Source: Clostridia bacterium (GTDB lineage: Bacteria > Bacillota > Clostridia > Christensenellales > Borkfalkiaceae). From it: 13,315 nt of DNA. Shown in pieces: positions 1-6,392 of the stretch (the first letter of the stretch is position 1; each line of letters starts with the position of its first letter). Below the pieces are notes generated by a model. It made no database searches, was not told the origin of the DNA, and was given only the letters and a program-made list of their open reading frames with translations. The DNA lies in NCBI GenBank assembly GCA_017503885.1, contig JAFVSF010000241.1, forward strand, positions 1 to 13,315, written 5' to 3'. The position numbers were made by a program, and so were the translations under genes.

Positions 1-128
1 AAAAATCTCTTGTTGAAATTAAAAAAAGAGTAGTTGTACCAGGTGAAATGGAAAGGGTTGTTTTAACTCAAGAAAAAATTAAAAATGCACAGGGTAGTAT
101 AACTGTTTGCTTAGAGGAGGGTGTATGA
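1..128 (+). CDS. C-terminus of an upstream gene, probably an FAD/NAD(P)-dependent oxidoreductase (partial)
   Basis: An open frame enters from the left edge (first full codon at 3) and ends at TGA 126-128, giving 41 visible residues that end in ITVCLEEGV. The frame is rich in K, E and V and has no internal stop. Its stop overlaps the ATG of the next gene (125-127) in an ATGA arrangement, which suggests translational coupling. The next gene is a DUF1667 protein, and DUF1667 genes usually sit directly downstream of FAD-dependent oxidoreductases of the anaerobic glycerol-3-phosphate dehydrogenase type. The identity is therefore inferred from context; no catalytic motif lies in the visible part. 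Confidence 0.6.
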   Translation, partial: KSLVEIKKRVVVPGEMERVVLTQEKIKNAQGSITVCLEEGV

Positions 129-475
129 AAAAAGTTAATTTAACTTGTGTAGAATGCCCTTTAGGTTGTGATATTACCGTTTGTTTAGAAGGCGAAGAAA
201 TAATTTCCGTAGCCGGAAATGGTTGTCCAAGAGGCGAAAAATATGCTCGCAACGAAGTTGTTTGTCCTAAAAGAGTACTGACAACTACCGTAAGGGTAAG
301 TGATGGAAGAATGCTTTCAGTAAAGACAAGTGAGCCTATTTTAAAAAGTCAAACAATGGTAGCAATGAAAAAAATAAACGACGTAATAGTAAACGCACCA
401 ATAAAAATTGGCGACGTAATTGTAAAAGAATTTTGCGTAGGGGTAGACCTCGTTGCAACGTCAAACGTAGAATAA
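125..475 (+). CDS. DUF1667 family cysteine-rich redox-associated protein
   Basis: A 116-residue protein. The N-terminal half carries a CxxCxxxC cluster (C8, C11, C15, within CVECPLGC) plus C20, C34 and C47, the last two in GNGCPRG and VCPKR contexts. This matches DUF1667, a small family found beside FAD-dependent oxidoreductases and glycerol kinase in anaerobes. The cysteines could bind an Fe-S cluster or take part in electron transfer, as in the GlpABC-like system, but that role is inferred. The ATG at 125 was chosen over an upstream TTG at 107 because a GAGGAGG ribosome binding site lies just before it and because it overlaps the stop of the preceding gene. The kinase gene follows after 15 nt, so it is probably in the same operon. 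Confidence 0.85.
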   Translation: MKKVNLTCVECPLGCDITVCLEGEEIISVAGNGCPRGEKYARNEVVCPKRVLTTTVRVSDGRMLSVKTSEPILKSQTMVAMKKINDVIVNAPIKIGDVIVKEFCVGVDLVATSNVE

Positions 476-490
476 TATAGGAGAAAAGAG

Positions 491-1399
491 ATGAAAATAG
501 TCTCTACAAACGAAATTTATAATAAGTATTCAACTGAAGTTGATTTTTTAAGAGAAGACAATAGATATTGGTCGCAAATAGAAAAAATTGCTTTAGATAT
601 AAAAAATAAAAGCCAAACTCATCCAATTTTACTTCTTTCAGGTCCGTCGGGGTCTGGCAAAACTACAACTGCTCAAAGAATAGAGAGTATTTTAGAAGAT
701 TATGGTGTAGAAACTCATACGATTTCGTTAGACTGTTATTTTTCTTCGCTCCCAAAAGAGTTGGTGGGCAAAGTTGATTTAGAGTCTCCCGAAAGGCTTG
801 ATAGCGACCTTTTGGCAGAGCATATAGACAGGCTTTTAAAGTGTGAAGAAATTGAACTTCCTGAATTTGATTTTGTAAATACTAGGCAGTTAAAATCGGG
901 TATAAAAGTTAAGCGTAAACCTAGTGAAATTATAGTTTTTGAAGGTATTCACGCATTAAACCCAGATGCTACGCCAGTTTTAGAGGGCGAATCCAAAATG
1001 TATATAAGCGTAAGGTCTAGGGTGGAATACGGAAACGGCAAACTTCTACATCCTAGATATATAAGGCTTTTAAGACGTATGAGTAGAGATATGCGTTTTA
1101 GAGGTCGTGAGCCTATTGATACGCTTAGTTACTTTAAAAGCGTTGAAGAGGGCGTTGATAAGTTTGTTAGTCCATACAAAATCTATGCAGACTATTCAAT
1201 AGATACTTTTATTGAGTACGAGCCACTTGTGTATCGTGACGAAATGCTTGCAAAACTGCTTGCTACAAGGGGCAAAGCTACAGGCGAAGAAGAAAAGGTG
1301 TTAGAACTTTTAATAGAGTTTTTACAGTCATACGAAGGTAAAAATCCCAATTTAGTACCCGAAAAATCACTTATTCGTGAGTTTATAGGAAAAAAATAA
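491..1399 (+). CDS. Uridine kinase-like nucleoside kinase (P-loop, PRK/UDK family)
   Basis: A 302-residue cytosolic P-loop kinase. The Walker A motif is GPSGSGKT (51-58). It is followed by a substrate-site segment LDCYF (D81), ESPERLD near 99-104, an EGIHALN segment (151-157, Walker B-like strand end) and an arginine-rich lid (RLLRRMSRDMRFRGREP, 192-208) typical of uridine kinase/phosphoribulokinase relatives. It probably phosphorylates uridine/cytidine or a related nucleoside. Clostridial relatives are often about 550 residues, with TGS and tRNA-synthetase-like domains ahead of the kinase. Here only about 45 residues precede the P-loop, so this is a kinase-only form. The start is supported by AGGAG about 8 nt upstream of the ATG. 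The substrate cannot be read from sequence alone. Confidence 0.85.
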   Translation: MKIVSTNEIYNKYSTEVDFLREDNRYWSQIEKIALDIKNKSQTHPILLLSGPSGSGKTTTAQRIESILEDYGVETHTISLDCYFSSLPKELVGKVDLESPERLDSDLLAEHIDRLLKCEEIELPEFDFVNTRQLKSGIKVKRKPSEIIVFEGIHALNPDATPVLEGESKMYISVRSRVEYGNGKLLHPRYIRLLRRMSRDMRFRGREPIDTLSYFKSVEEGVDKFVSPYKIYADYSIDTFIEYEPLVYRDEMLAKLLATRGKATGEEEKVLELLIEFLQSYEGKNPNLVPEKSLIREFIGKK

Positions 1400-1425
1400 A
1401 GGGGTGGTAAATATACCACCCCTTT
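1391..1425 (-). terminator. Rho-independent terminator for the YtxH-like gene, embedded at the kinase gene's 3' end
   Basis: A perfect 12-bp stem (1398-1409 with 1414-1425) with a 4-nt AATA loop. Read on the minus strand it is followed by ATTTTTT (complement of 1391-1397), so it is a good terminator for the minus gene ending at 1435. The T tract lies inside the last codons of the plus-strand kinase. On the plus strand only TTT follows, so it may work in both directions but better on minus. Confidence 0.85.
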
Positions 1426-1434
1426 AGCGAGAAA

Positions 1435-1614
1435 TCAGTCTTCTAAGTCGCCGTAATCTTCACTTTGTTCGTGCTTTTTAGTCATTTCGGTAACCTTTTC
1501 TTTTATAGAGTTTTGTCCGTCTTTTACTAACTTTCTTGCTTTATAAGAATTTGCAATAATTAACGCTCCTCCTACCATACCTAGAAAAAGACCGATAGCA
1601 AAATTTTTATCCAT
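1435..1614 (-). CDS. Small YtxH-like membrane-anchored protein
   Basis: A 59-residue protein with one N-terminal hydrophobic segment (about residues 5-22, rich in G, L, A and I). A charged, probably helical tail (KARKLVKDGQNSIKEKV...) follows and ends in acidic residues. This architecture resembles YtxH/general-stress-type small membrane proteins of Firmicutes; the assignment rests on layout, not a diagnostic motif. The start at 1614 was chosen because AAGGAGG lies a few nt upstream; an in-frame ATG 21 nt further out lacks such a site. It is convergent with the kinase and divergent from ruvX. A weak promoter candidate (minus strand TTGCAT at 1664-1669, CATAAT at 1640-1645, 18-nt spacer) precedes it. 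Confidence 0.75.
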   Translation of the reverse strand: MDKNFAIGLFLGMVGGALIIANSYKARKLVKDGQNSIKEKVTEMTKKHEQSEDYGDLED

Positions 1615-1705
1615 GATTCCTCCTTTTCTTCCCACTTTTATTATGTGAAAATGCTAAAAAACTATGCAAAAATGTCTAAATTTGTCGTAACTCTTCTTAA
1701 AATAG

Positions 1706-1734
1706 TTGAAAACGGCTATAATTAGTGCTATAAT
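1706..1734 (+). promoter_or_regulatory. Sigma-A promoter of the ruvX-DUF1292 operon
   Basis: TTGAAA (1706-1711), a 17-nt spacer, then TATAAT (1729-1734) preceded by TG at 1726-1727, giving an extended -10. The predicted start is near 1741, about 47 nt before the ruvX ATG. Confidence 0.8.
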
Positions 1735-1787
1735 CATTATATTATATAATATACTACGTTTAAAATTTGCAATTTAAGGAGAATTTA

Positions 1788-2216
1788 ATGGGTAGAATAA
1801 TTGCCTTTGATATAGGAGATAAAAGAGTAGGGGTTGCAATTTCCGACCCGTTTGGCGAAATGGCTCTCCCTGTAGAAACATATTGGCGTAAAGGTTTTGA
1901 AAAAGATATTGATTATCTTGTAAAACTTGCCAAAGATAAGTTTGCAGAGGTTATAGTTTGTGGGCTTCCCGTAAACTTTGACGGTTCTAGAAGTGAACAA
2001 ACGGACAAAACTGAAGAGTTTATATCTAAACTAAAAGAGAAAACCGACATAAAGGTCGTTACTCAAGACGAGCGTTTTTCAACAAAGCAAGCAAGAAACC
2101 TTTTGCTTGAAGCCGATATGCGTAGAGAAAAGCGTAAAGACGTTATAGATAAAATTGCTGCGTCTTACATTTTAGAAGACTATTTAAGAAAAATTAAACT
2201 CCAAGGAGATAAATAA
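1788..2216 (+). CDS. ruvX: RuvX/YqgF family putative pre-16S rRNA nuclease (Holliday junction resolvase-like)
   Basis: A 142-residue RNase H-fold protein. The N-terminal strand has FDIGDKRVGVAISDP (first acidic residue D7 with the KRVGVA signature). The central part has VCGLPVNFDGSRSEQ, then TQDERFST (second catalytic acid E) and a C-terminal KDVIDKIAASYIL helix carrying the third acid. These are the hallmarks of YqgF/RuvX, known in E. coli for 5' maturation of 16S rRNA and also described as resolvase-like. Length is normal. The ATG at 1788 has AAGGAG upstream; an alternative ATG at 1767 would add seven residues before the conserved MGRIIAFDIG start and lacks a ribosome binding site. It sits 2 nt from the DUF1292 gene, the same order as yrrK-yrzB in Bacillus. 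Confidence 0.95.
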   Translation: MGRIIAFDIGDKRVGVAISDPFGEMALPVETYWRKGFEKDIDYLVKLAKDKFAEVIVCGLPVNFDGSRSEQTDKTEEFISKLKEKTDIKVVTQDERFSTKQARNLLLEADMRREKRKDVIDKIAASYILEDYLRKIKLQGDK

Positions 2217-2218
2217 TA

Positions 2219-2611
2219 ATGAGCGAAAAATATCAAGAAAACGTACAAACAGAAGAACTTACCGACGTTGTTGAACTTACCGGTGAACAAGGCGACGTGT
2301 TAAGGTTTTACCATATAGGTACGATAGAGTATAAAGATGATTGGTTTTGCTTTTTTCAACCAGCCGAGCCAATAGAGGGTACAGACCCAGACGAACTCGT
2401 TATTTTTAAGATTGGAACAGAGGGCGATAAAGAAGTGCTTGTACCAGTTGAAGACAATGACCTTTTAGACGAGGTTTACGCCGAATTTATGCGTGAACTT
2501 GAAGACGACGAAGAAGTTTACGGCGACGGAGCAGGATGCTCTGGCGATTGCTCTTCTTGTAGTGGTTGCTCTTTTGATGAAGACGACGAAGACTGTTGTG
2601 ACGAAGAATAA
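2219..2611 (+). CDS. DUF1292 (YrzB-like) protein with an acidic Cys-rich C-terminal tail
   Basis: A 130-residue acidic protein. Residues about 15-95 form the DUF1292 core (VELTGEQGDVLRFYHIGTIE, then DDWFCFFQPAEP, VIFKIG, VLVPVEDNDLLDEVYAEF), a small beta-rich domain of unknown function that follows yqgF in many Firmicutes. The tail departs from the minimal family: C107, C111, C114 and C117 in CSGDCSSCSGC, then an Asp/Glu run with C126-C127. Such a tail could bind a metal or act in redox chemistry, but this is inference. Its start lies 2 nt past the ruvX stop with GGAG about 10 nt upstream, so the two are co-transcribed. It ends just before a strong terminator. Confidence 0.85.
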   Translation: MSEKYQENVQTEELTDVVELTGEQGDVLRFYHIGTIEYKDDWFCFFQPAEPIEGTDPDELVIFKIGTEGDKEVLVPVEDNDLLDEVYAEFMRELEDDEEVYGDGAGCSGDCSSCSGCSFDEDDEDCCDEE

Positions 2612-2625
2612 TTAAAATAAAGAAT

Positions 2626-2668
2626 AAACCCACCTTAAATACTGAAATTCAGTATTTAAGGTGGGTTT
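2626..2668. terminator. Bidirectional terminator, 21-bp perfect inverted repeat
   Basis: A perfect inverted repeat, 2626-2646 with 2648-2668, around a single central base; the outer GGGTTT/AAACCC end is followed by T-rich sequence on both strands. It lies between the convergent ruvX-DUF1292 operon and the small minus-strand ORFs and would stop transcription from both sides. Confidence 0.85.
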
Positions 2669-2699
2669 GCATTTTAAGGCAAAATATTAAGTTTATTTT

Positions 2700-2840
2700 T
2701 TATAAGTCGTCTACGTCTTGAACCGGCTCTTCGTATTCGCCTGCAATATAACTGCCAGTATAACTACCAAGCGGGTCAAAATCAGACTTTAATTTTTGTG
2801 CAACTTTATTTTTAGCTGTTTTCACTTGTTTTTTCTTCAT
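2700..2840 (-). CDS. Small conserved-looking peptide, DPxGSYTG type (46 aa)
   Basis: A 46-residue frame starting MKKKQVKTAKNKV, followed by DFDPLGSYTGSY and an acidic end EEPVQDVDDL. The basic head, central DPLGSYTG and acidic PVQDxDDL tail look like a recurrent small protein of unknown function in clostridial genomes, so I regard it as real; that resemblance is from memory and unverified. The ATG has no clear ribosome binding site but lies 1 nt after the stop of the 34-aa ORF upstream, which suggests coupling. It ends shortly before the terminator at 2626-2668. Confidence 0.6.
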   Translation of the reverse strand: MKKKQVKTAKNKVAQKLKSDFDPLGSYTGSYIAGEYEEPVQDVDDL

Positions 2841-2841
2841 A

Positions 2842-2946
2842 TTAGTCACACTTTGTACAGTTTTTCTTTGCCTTAGAAGTGCAAGACTTTGTCTTGCTTT
2901 GAGACTTAGATGATGATTTCTTATTATTTGAATTAGTAGTTCTCAT
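2842..2946 (-). CDS. Small basic Ser/Lys/Cys-rich peptide (34 aa), hypothetical
   Basis: A 34-residue frame: an S/N/K-rich head (MRTTNSNNKKSSSKSQSKTK) followed by SCTSKAKKNCTKCD, with three cysteines near the end in C-x9-C-x2-C spacing. It stops 1 nt before the next ORF's ATG. No ribosome binding site is adjacent to its ATG; a strong AAGGAGGT occurs 45 nt upstream (complement of 2992-2999). I do not recognise it. Low-complexity composition makes a chance ORF possible; the tight junction with the next ORF is the main support. Confidence 0.4.
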   Translation of the reverse strand: MRTTNSNNKKSSSKSQSKTKSCTSKAKKNCTKCD

Positions 2947-2991
2947 TTTTTAATTTAAAGCATTGGCATATTATCTTAGCCCTGCTTTTTT

Positions 2992-2999
2992 ACCTCCTT
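2992..2999 (-). promoter_or_regulatory. Orphan Shine-Dalgarno-like site upstream of the small ORFs
   Basis: Minus-strand AAGGAGGT matches the full anti-Shine-Dalgarno sequence, but no ATG, GTG or TTG lies at normal spacing. The first ATG (complement of 2967-2969) is about 22 nt away and opens only a four-codon frame. It could serve an unusual start, belong to a decayed gene, or act as a ribosome standby site. Confidence 0.35.
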
Positions 3000-3056
3000 C
3001 GCTATTATTGTGCATCAAAAATTTAAAATAATACTAAAATCGACAAAATTTTGACC

Positions 3057-3698
3057 TTATTTTTTTGCAACAATCTCTAGCGTTTCGCCGTCAATAAGGT
3101 AAGAGGTTGTAGTTTTTTCATCTATTATACCAACAAACCAATAGTCATAACCGTCGTTATTTATTAGGCGAATTCTAAGTTCTACGTTTTCGTTTATTTT
3201 GTTAGAAAACTCTTCTTCTTTTTCTAAACTTTTTAACACTTCTACGTAACTTTTAGTAGATTTGTTTTTTACGCTATTTAGTGCTATAGCCTGACTTTTG
3301 CCGTTTATAGTAAGCATTACGTCAAATTTACTAGACGGCAATTCTTCAACTACAACAGTGCAAATAAGCAGTGATGGAATTTGTTTAAATTCAAAGTTTT
3401 TTGAATAGTCTTTTTTGTTTAAGTTAAAACTTAAATGGCAATTCTCAAAATTGTTTGAGGCGTTTTTATTTTTCAGTTTAAACGTTAATACGTTTTCAAT
3501 TTTGCCTTTTACACCATCGTTTAGTAGGGGAGTTTCAACAAATTCCGAATAAACGGTTAGACAAAAATCCGTGCAGTCATACGTAAAGACGTCGTTTCTT
3601 AGTTGCGAAATTTTACCATCGTATTTGCTGTTTTTTTTACAACTAACGTTAAAGGCAAGGCATACTGTAGTTATTAATAAAAGCAATTTTTTAATCAA
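3057..3698 (-). CDS. Putative lipoprotein of unknown function (TTG start)
   Basis: A 213-residue protein with a lipoprotein-type signal: basic start (IKK), hydrophobic stretch 5-16 and Cys at 20 (FNVSC, an imperfect lipobox), then lysine- and asparagine-rich sequence. The predicted location is the outer face of the membrane. The rest is mixed beta-rich sequence, with a final YWFVGIIDEKTTTSYLIDGETLEIVAKK stretch that reads like a hairpin-rich domain ending at the stop; I do not recognise a family. The start codon is TTG, supported by AGGAG 8 nt upstream on the minus strand. It is divergent from the operon starting at 3811. No clear terminator follows it. Confidence 0.7.
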   Translation of the reverse strand: MIKKLLLLITTVCLAFNVSCKKNSKYDGKISQLRNDVFTYDCTDFCLTVYSEFVETPLLNDGVKGKIENVLTFKLKNKNASNNFENCHLSFNLNKKDYSKNFEFKQIPSLLICTVVVEELPSSKFDVMLTINGKSQAIALNSVKNKSTKSYVEVLKSLEKEEEFSNKINENVELRIRLINNDGYDYWFVGIIDEKTTTSYLIDGETLEIVAKK

Positions 3699-3744
3699 AA
3701 GATAATCTCCTAGTAGATTCTATGTAAAGAGCAAATGAATAATG

Positions 3745-3766
3745 AACGTTTTTTCATAAAAACGTT
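3745..3766. repeat. 9-bp inverted repeat at a divergent promoter, possible operator
   Basis: AACGTTTTT (3745-3753) and AAAAACGTT (3758-3766) form a perfect inverted repeat around TCAT. The right arm touches the -35 box (3765-3770) of the plus-strand promoter, so it could be an operator for the divergent genes, or simply a hairpin at the lipoprotein gene's 5' end. Confidence 0.35.
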
Positions 3767-3793
3767 GATTTTTAATACGTTTTGTGTTAATAT
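3765..3793 (+). promoter_or_regulatory. Promoter of the 3811-6338 operon
   Basis: TTGATT (3765-3770), a 17-nt spacer, TAATAT (3788-3793) with TG at 3785-3786 (extended -10). An overlapping TATAAT lies at 3791-3796. The gene's ATG is at 3811, so the leader would be very short. Confidence 0.6.
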
Positions 3794-3810
3794 AATTGTT
3801 GAGGTGTTTT

Positions 3811-4443
3811 ATGAAAAAGACTATTATTAAAACTGCACTTTTTACAGTGCTTGCACTTATTTGCTGTTTGTTTTTAAGTGTATTTTCAATTTTTGCTTTT
3901 GCACCTAAGCTTTCGGCAAAGATAACATACGACTTAGGTATGAAAAAAATGTCCACTTCTTGTTATGAAAGAGTGTACAAGAAAACGGGCGATTTAGAAG
4001 ATTTAATTATGGTTATAGACAGTGCAGTTTATGCAGAAGATAAAGAAACTATAGCACAATACGGAGTGATGCTCTTTGATACTTACGGAAACACAAGCGA
4101 ATTTAAAAATTATTGTGACGTGTGTGACGTTGACGTACAAGAGGGTGGCTATACAACGTACGATTATTATGCTAATACCGTTTTTATGGCACTTTATTCT
4201 CAAGGACAAAAAGAGAAGGCTGTAGAATTTGCCATAGTAAATTTGAAAAAATACACGGATAGAAGTGCACTTAAAAGGGCTGTTGTGCTTGCTAACCCTA
4301 CAAATGATAAAGAATTAGGGCTGTTGCTCGTTAAAGGTTATAAAAGATTGAGACCGACAATTGACATAAGTTTATTCAACGATTTTAGAGAGGAACTTAT
4401 AGCATATAAAGATGCTGATGGAAATTCAGTTTACAAGTTTTAA
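3811..4443 (+). CDS. Membrane-anchored or secreted hypothetical protein
   Basis: A 210-residue protein. Residues about 7-30 are strongly hydrophobic (TALFTVLALICCLFLSVFSI) after a basic KKTIIK start, so it is either anchored or carries a signal peptide ending near AFAPKLSA. The remainder is soluble, predicted outside the cell. It has helix-rich sequence with alternating aromatic and charged positions (YYANTVFMALYSQGQKEKAV) that looks TPR-like, but no repeat is clear enough to name. The ATG at 3811 has GAGGTG upstream; an in-frame ATG at 3796 overlaps the promoter and was rejected. The zinc-ribbon gene follows after 12 nt and the epimerase after that, so all three probably form one operon. Confidence 0.75.
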   Translation: MKKTIIKTALFTVLALICCLFLSVFSIFAFAPKLSAKITYDLGMKKMSTSCYERVYKKTGDLEDLIMVIDSAVYAEDKETIAQYGVMLFDTYGNTSEFKNYCDVCDVDVQEGGYTTYDYYANTVFMALYSQGQKEKAVEFAIVNLKKYTDRSALKRAVVLANPTNDKELGLLLVKGYKRLRPTIDISLFNDFREELIAYKDADGNSVYKF

Positions 4444-4455
4444 CGGAGAAGTTTA

Positions 4456-5460
4456 ATGGAAAACAATTTAGAGCAAATAAAGGCAAGGTGTCCATATTGT
4501 GGAACTGACCTTGGTGTAGAAAAAGGCGAGACTAAAATAACCTGTCCTACTTGCAATAAAGAAATGCCTGTTTCTATGGCGACCAAATATTATGAGTCCT
4601 TGACAAGTAACCCTGCTGAGACAAAAGAGGCTCATGGTGAGAATTATCGCAAGCTAGAATATATTTTAGATGAAATTAAGGGGCTTATTGATATAGAAGA
4701 GTGGGAAAAAGCTGAAGATAAGTTTTTTGAGGCTCTTGATTTAAGTGATACCGATTATAAAGTTTTTATGGCAATGGTTGCTATAAAAACAAAAAACTAT
4801 ACCGATTTAGAAGATGAAGAGCATAAGGAATATATTAATAAAGCTATTGCTTGTGCAGATGAAGAGGCTAAAAAGGAGATAGTAAGAGAGTATAAGGCGT
4901 ATTATTATAAGCGTGGACTTAGTGAAGAAGAGTTGCAAAATTATACAGAGGAAGAAAACCTTGTTAAAAAGGCAAAACTTGAAAAGAACTTAAAGTCTAT
5001 GATTCCAAATTATATGGCAAAGGAAAAACACAATAAGATTTTACTTGCTCTATTTCCTATTTTAATAATTTTAGGTATAGGCATTGTAATTCCTGCCATT
5101 TTCATTGAAGACCTTTCTTGGCTTTCAATAATAGGGGCAATAATAACTTTGGTTGGCTATTTGCTGTTTAGAGCATGGTTTACAAACAGAGATAAAATTA
5201 AGGTTTTTAATTGCTTATTAGATTTATACGACTTTGTTGATGTAAAGGATTATAACGTTCAAACAAAAGGTGTTTTATATGCATATATGCAAAAGCTTGC
5301 AAATAAGTTTTTAGATAATTCACCCGTTGTGTCAATGCTAGACGATACTGGAAGATTGATAGATTACGTTATTACTATGCAAGATAGCGAAATGAATCAA
5401 TTTATGCTTTCTAGTAAATATTTTTCACAATTCGTCGATGCAGATGAAGAGGATAAATAA
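4456..5460 (+). CDS. Zinc-ribbon membrane protein of unknown function
   Basis: A 334-residue protein. The N-terminus is a zinc ribbon: CPYCG (C12, C15) and CPTCN (C30, C33), 14 residues apart. A charged helical region follows (about 60-190, TPR-like spacing with many E/K residues). Two adjacent membrane helices come next (about 195-217 and 221-242), then a roughly 90-residue C-terminal domain that is probably cytosolic, as is the N-terminus. The closing part has LLDLYDFVDVKDYNVQ and ends acidic (DADEEDK). The architecture is typical of uncharacterised clostridial zinc-ribbon proteins; the function is unknown. GGAG precedes the ATG. Its stop codon shares a base with the next gene's ATG (TAATG), indicating translational coupling to the epimerase. 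Confidence 0.8.
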   Translation: MENNLEQIKARCPYCGTDLGVEKGETKITCPTCNKEMPVSMATKYYESLTSNPAETKEAHGENYRKLEYILDEIKGLIDIEEWEKAEDKFFEALDLSDTDYKVFMAMVAIKTKNYTDLEDEEHKEYINKAIACADEEAKKEIVREYKAYYYKRGLSEEELQNYTEEENLVKKAKLEKNLKSMIPNYMAKEKHNKILLALFPILIILGIGIVIPAIFIEDLSWLSIIGAIITLVGYLLFRAWFTNRDKIKVFNCLLDLYDFVDVKDYNVQTKGVLYAYMQKLANKFLDNSPVVSMLDDTGRLIDYVITMQDSEMNQFMLSSKYFSQFVDADEEDK

Positions 5461-6338
5461 TGATTTATACTATTGAAAATGATAATTTAAAAGTAAGTGT
5501 AGAAACAAAAGGGGCACAACTTAAAAGTGTATTTTCTAAGGATACGTCGGTTGAGTATCTTTGGCAAGGCGATGCAAAGTATTGGACAGGTAGAGCATAC
5601 AATTTATTTCCTTTCGTAGGTAGATTTGCAGAGGGGAAATACGTTGTCGAGGGTAAAGAATACGCTATGGATAGGCACGGTTTTGCAAGGGGTGCTGAAT
5701 TCGCACTGGTTGAGCAAACGAAAAACTCCCTCTTATTTGAAATAAGAGATACGTTAGAAACACTTAAAATTTATCCGTTTAATTTTCTTTTTACTGTAAA
5801 ATTTGAAATAGTTGGCAAAAAACTTGCTGTTTTATACGGTGTTAAAAATACAGGTAAAAATACTATGTATTTTGGGCTTGGTGGTCACCCTGGTTTTAAC
5901 GTTCCGTTTGATGGTGGCGAGTTTGAAGATTACTACGTTGAATTTGAAAACGAGTGCGTTCCTACGCAAATTATTTTAAACGATAAGGGACTTGTCGACG
6001 AGCAAAGACTTGCTTTAAAACTCAAGAACAATAAAGAAATTGAACTTAAGCATAATCTTTTTGATAATGATGCTATTGTAATGCAAGATATGCCTAAAAC
6101 TGTCTATATAAAAGGTAAAAATACAAATAGACGTATAAAGGTTTGTCACCCAGAAATGGAATATTTAGGGCTTTGGCATATGCCTAAAACAGATGCACCA
6201 TATCTTTGCATCGAGCCTTGGATGACATTGCCGTCTCCAGAAGGAAAGCCTGAAGTTTTAGAAACTAAAGAAAACATTGGAATTGTAGAACCAAATAAAA
6301 CGTTCTCAACTTATTTTGATATCGAAATTATTGAATAA
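5460..6338 (+). CDS. Aldose 1-epimerase family protein (GalM/LacX type)
   Basis: A 292-residue beta-sandwich sugar epimerase. Typical motifs are LFPFVGR (49-55), MDRHGFAR (70-77, with the substrate-contacting H73), GGHPGFNVP (141-149, H143 the usual catalytic acid position) and CIEPW (250-254, E252 the catalytic base position). The length matches the shorter LacX-like branch. The likely reaction is alpha/beta interconversion of an aldohexose; the sugar cannot be assigned. It is the last gene of the operon, overlapping the previous stop by 1 nt, and ends just before the terminator at 6342-6376. No sugar transporter or other carbohydrate gene is adjacent, so its link to the two membrane proteins is unclear. 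Confidence 0.9.
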   Translation: MIYTIENDNLKVSVETKGAQLKSVFSKDTSVEYLWQGDAKYWTGRAYNLFPFVGRFAEGKYVVEGKEYAMDRHGFARGAEFALVEQTKNSLLFEIRDTLETLKIYPFNFLFTVKFEIVGKKLAVLYGVKNTGKNTMYFGLGGHPGFNVPFDGGEFEDYYVEFENECVPTQIILNDKGLVDEQRLALKLKNNKEIELKHNLFDNDAIVMQDMPKTVYIKGKNTNRRIKVCHPEMEYLGLWHMPKTDAPYLCIEPWMTLPSPEGKPEVLETKENIGIVEPNKTFSTYFDIEIIE

Positions 6339-6341
6339 ATG

Positions 6342-6380
6342 AAGAAGCCGTAAACGGGGAGAGTTTACGGCTTCTTTATT
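6342..6380. terminator. Rho-independent terminator between convergent genes
   Basis: A 14-bp perfect stem (6342-6355 with 6363-6376) and a 7-nt GGGGAGA loop, followed on the plus strand by TTTATT. It ends the epimerase operon. The minus-strand operon ending at 6393 reads into the same hairpin, so it probably works for both. Confidence 0.85.
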
Positions 6381-6392
6381 ACTTAAATCGCT

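Noticed and set aside
107..124. TTG at 107 as the start of the DUF1667 gene
   Set aside because: The extension is translated from the ribosome binding site itself; ATG 125 has GAGGAGG upstream and overlaps the previous stop.
2961..2969. Four-codon minicistron after the orphan Shine-Dalgarno
   Set aside because: The ATG is about 22 nt from the site, too far for normal initiation, and four codons cannot be told from chance.
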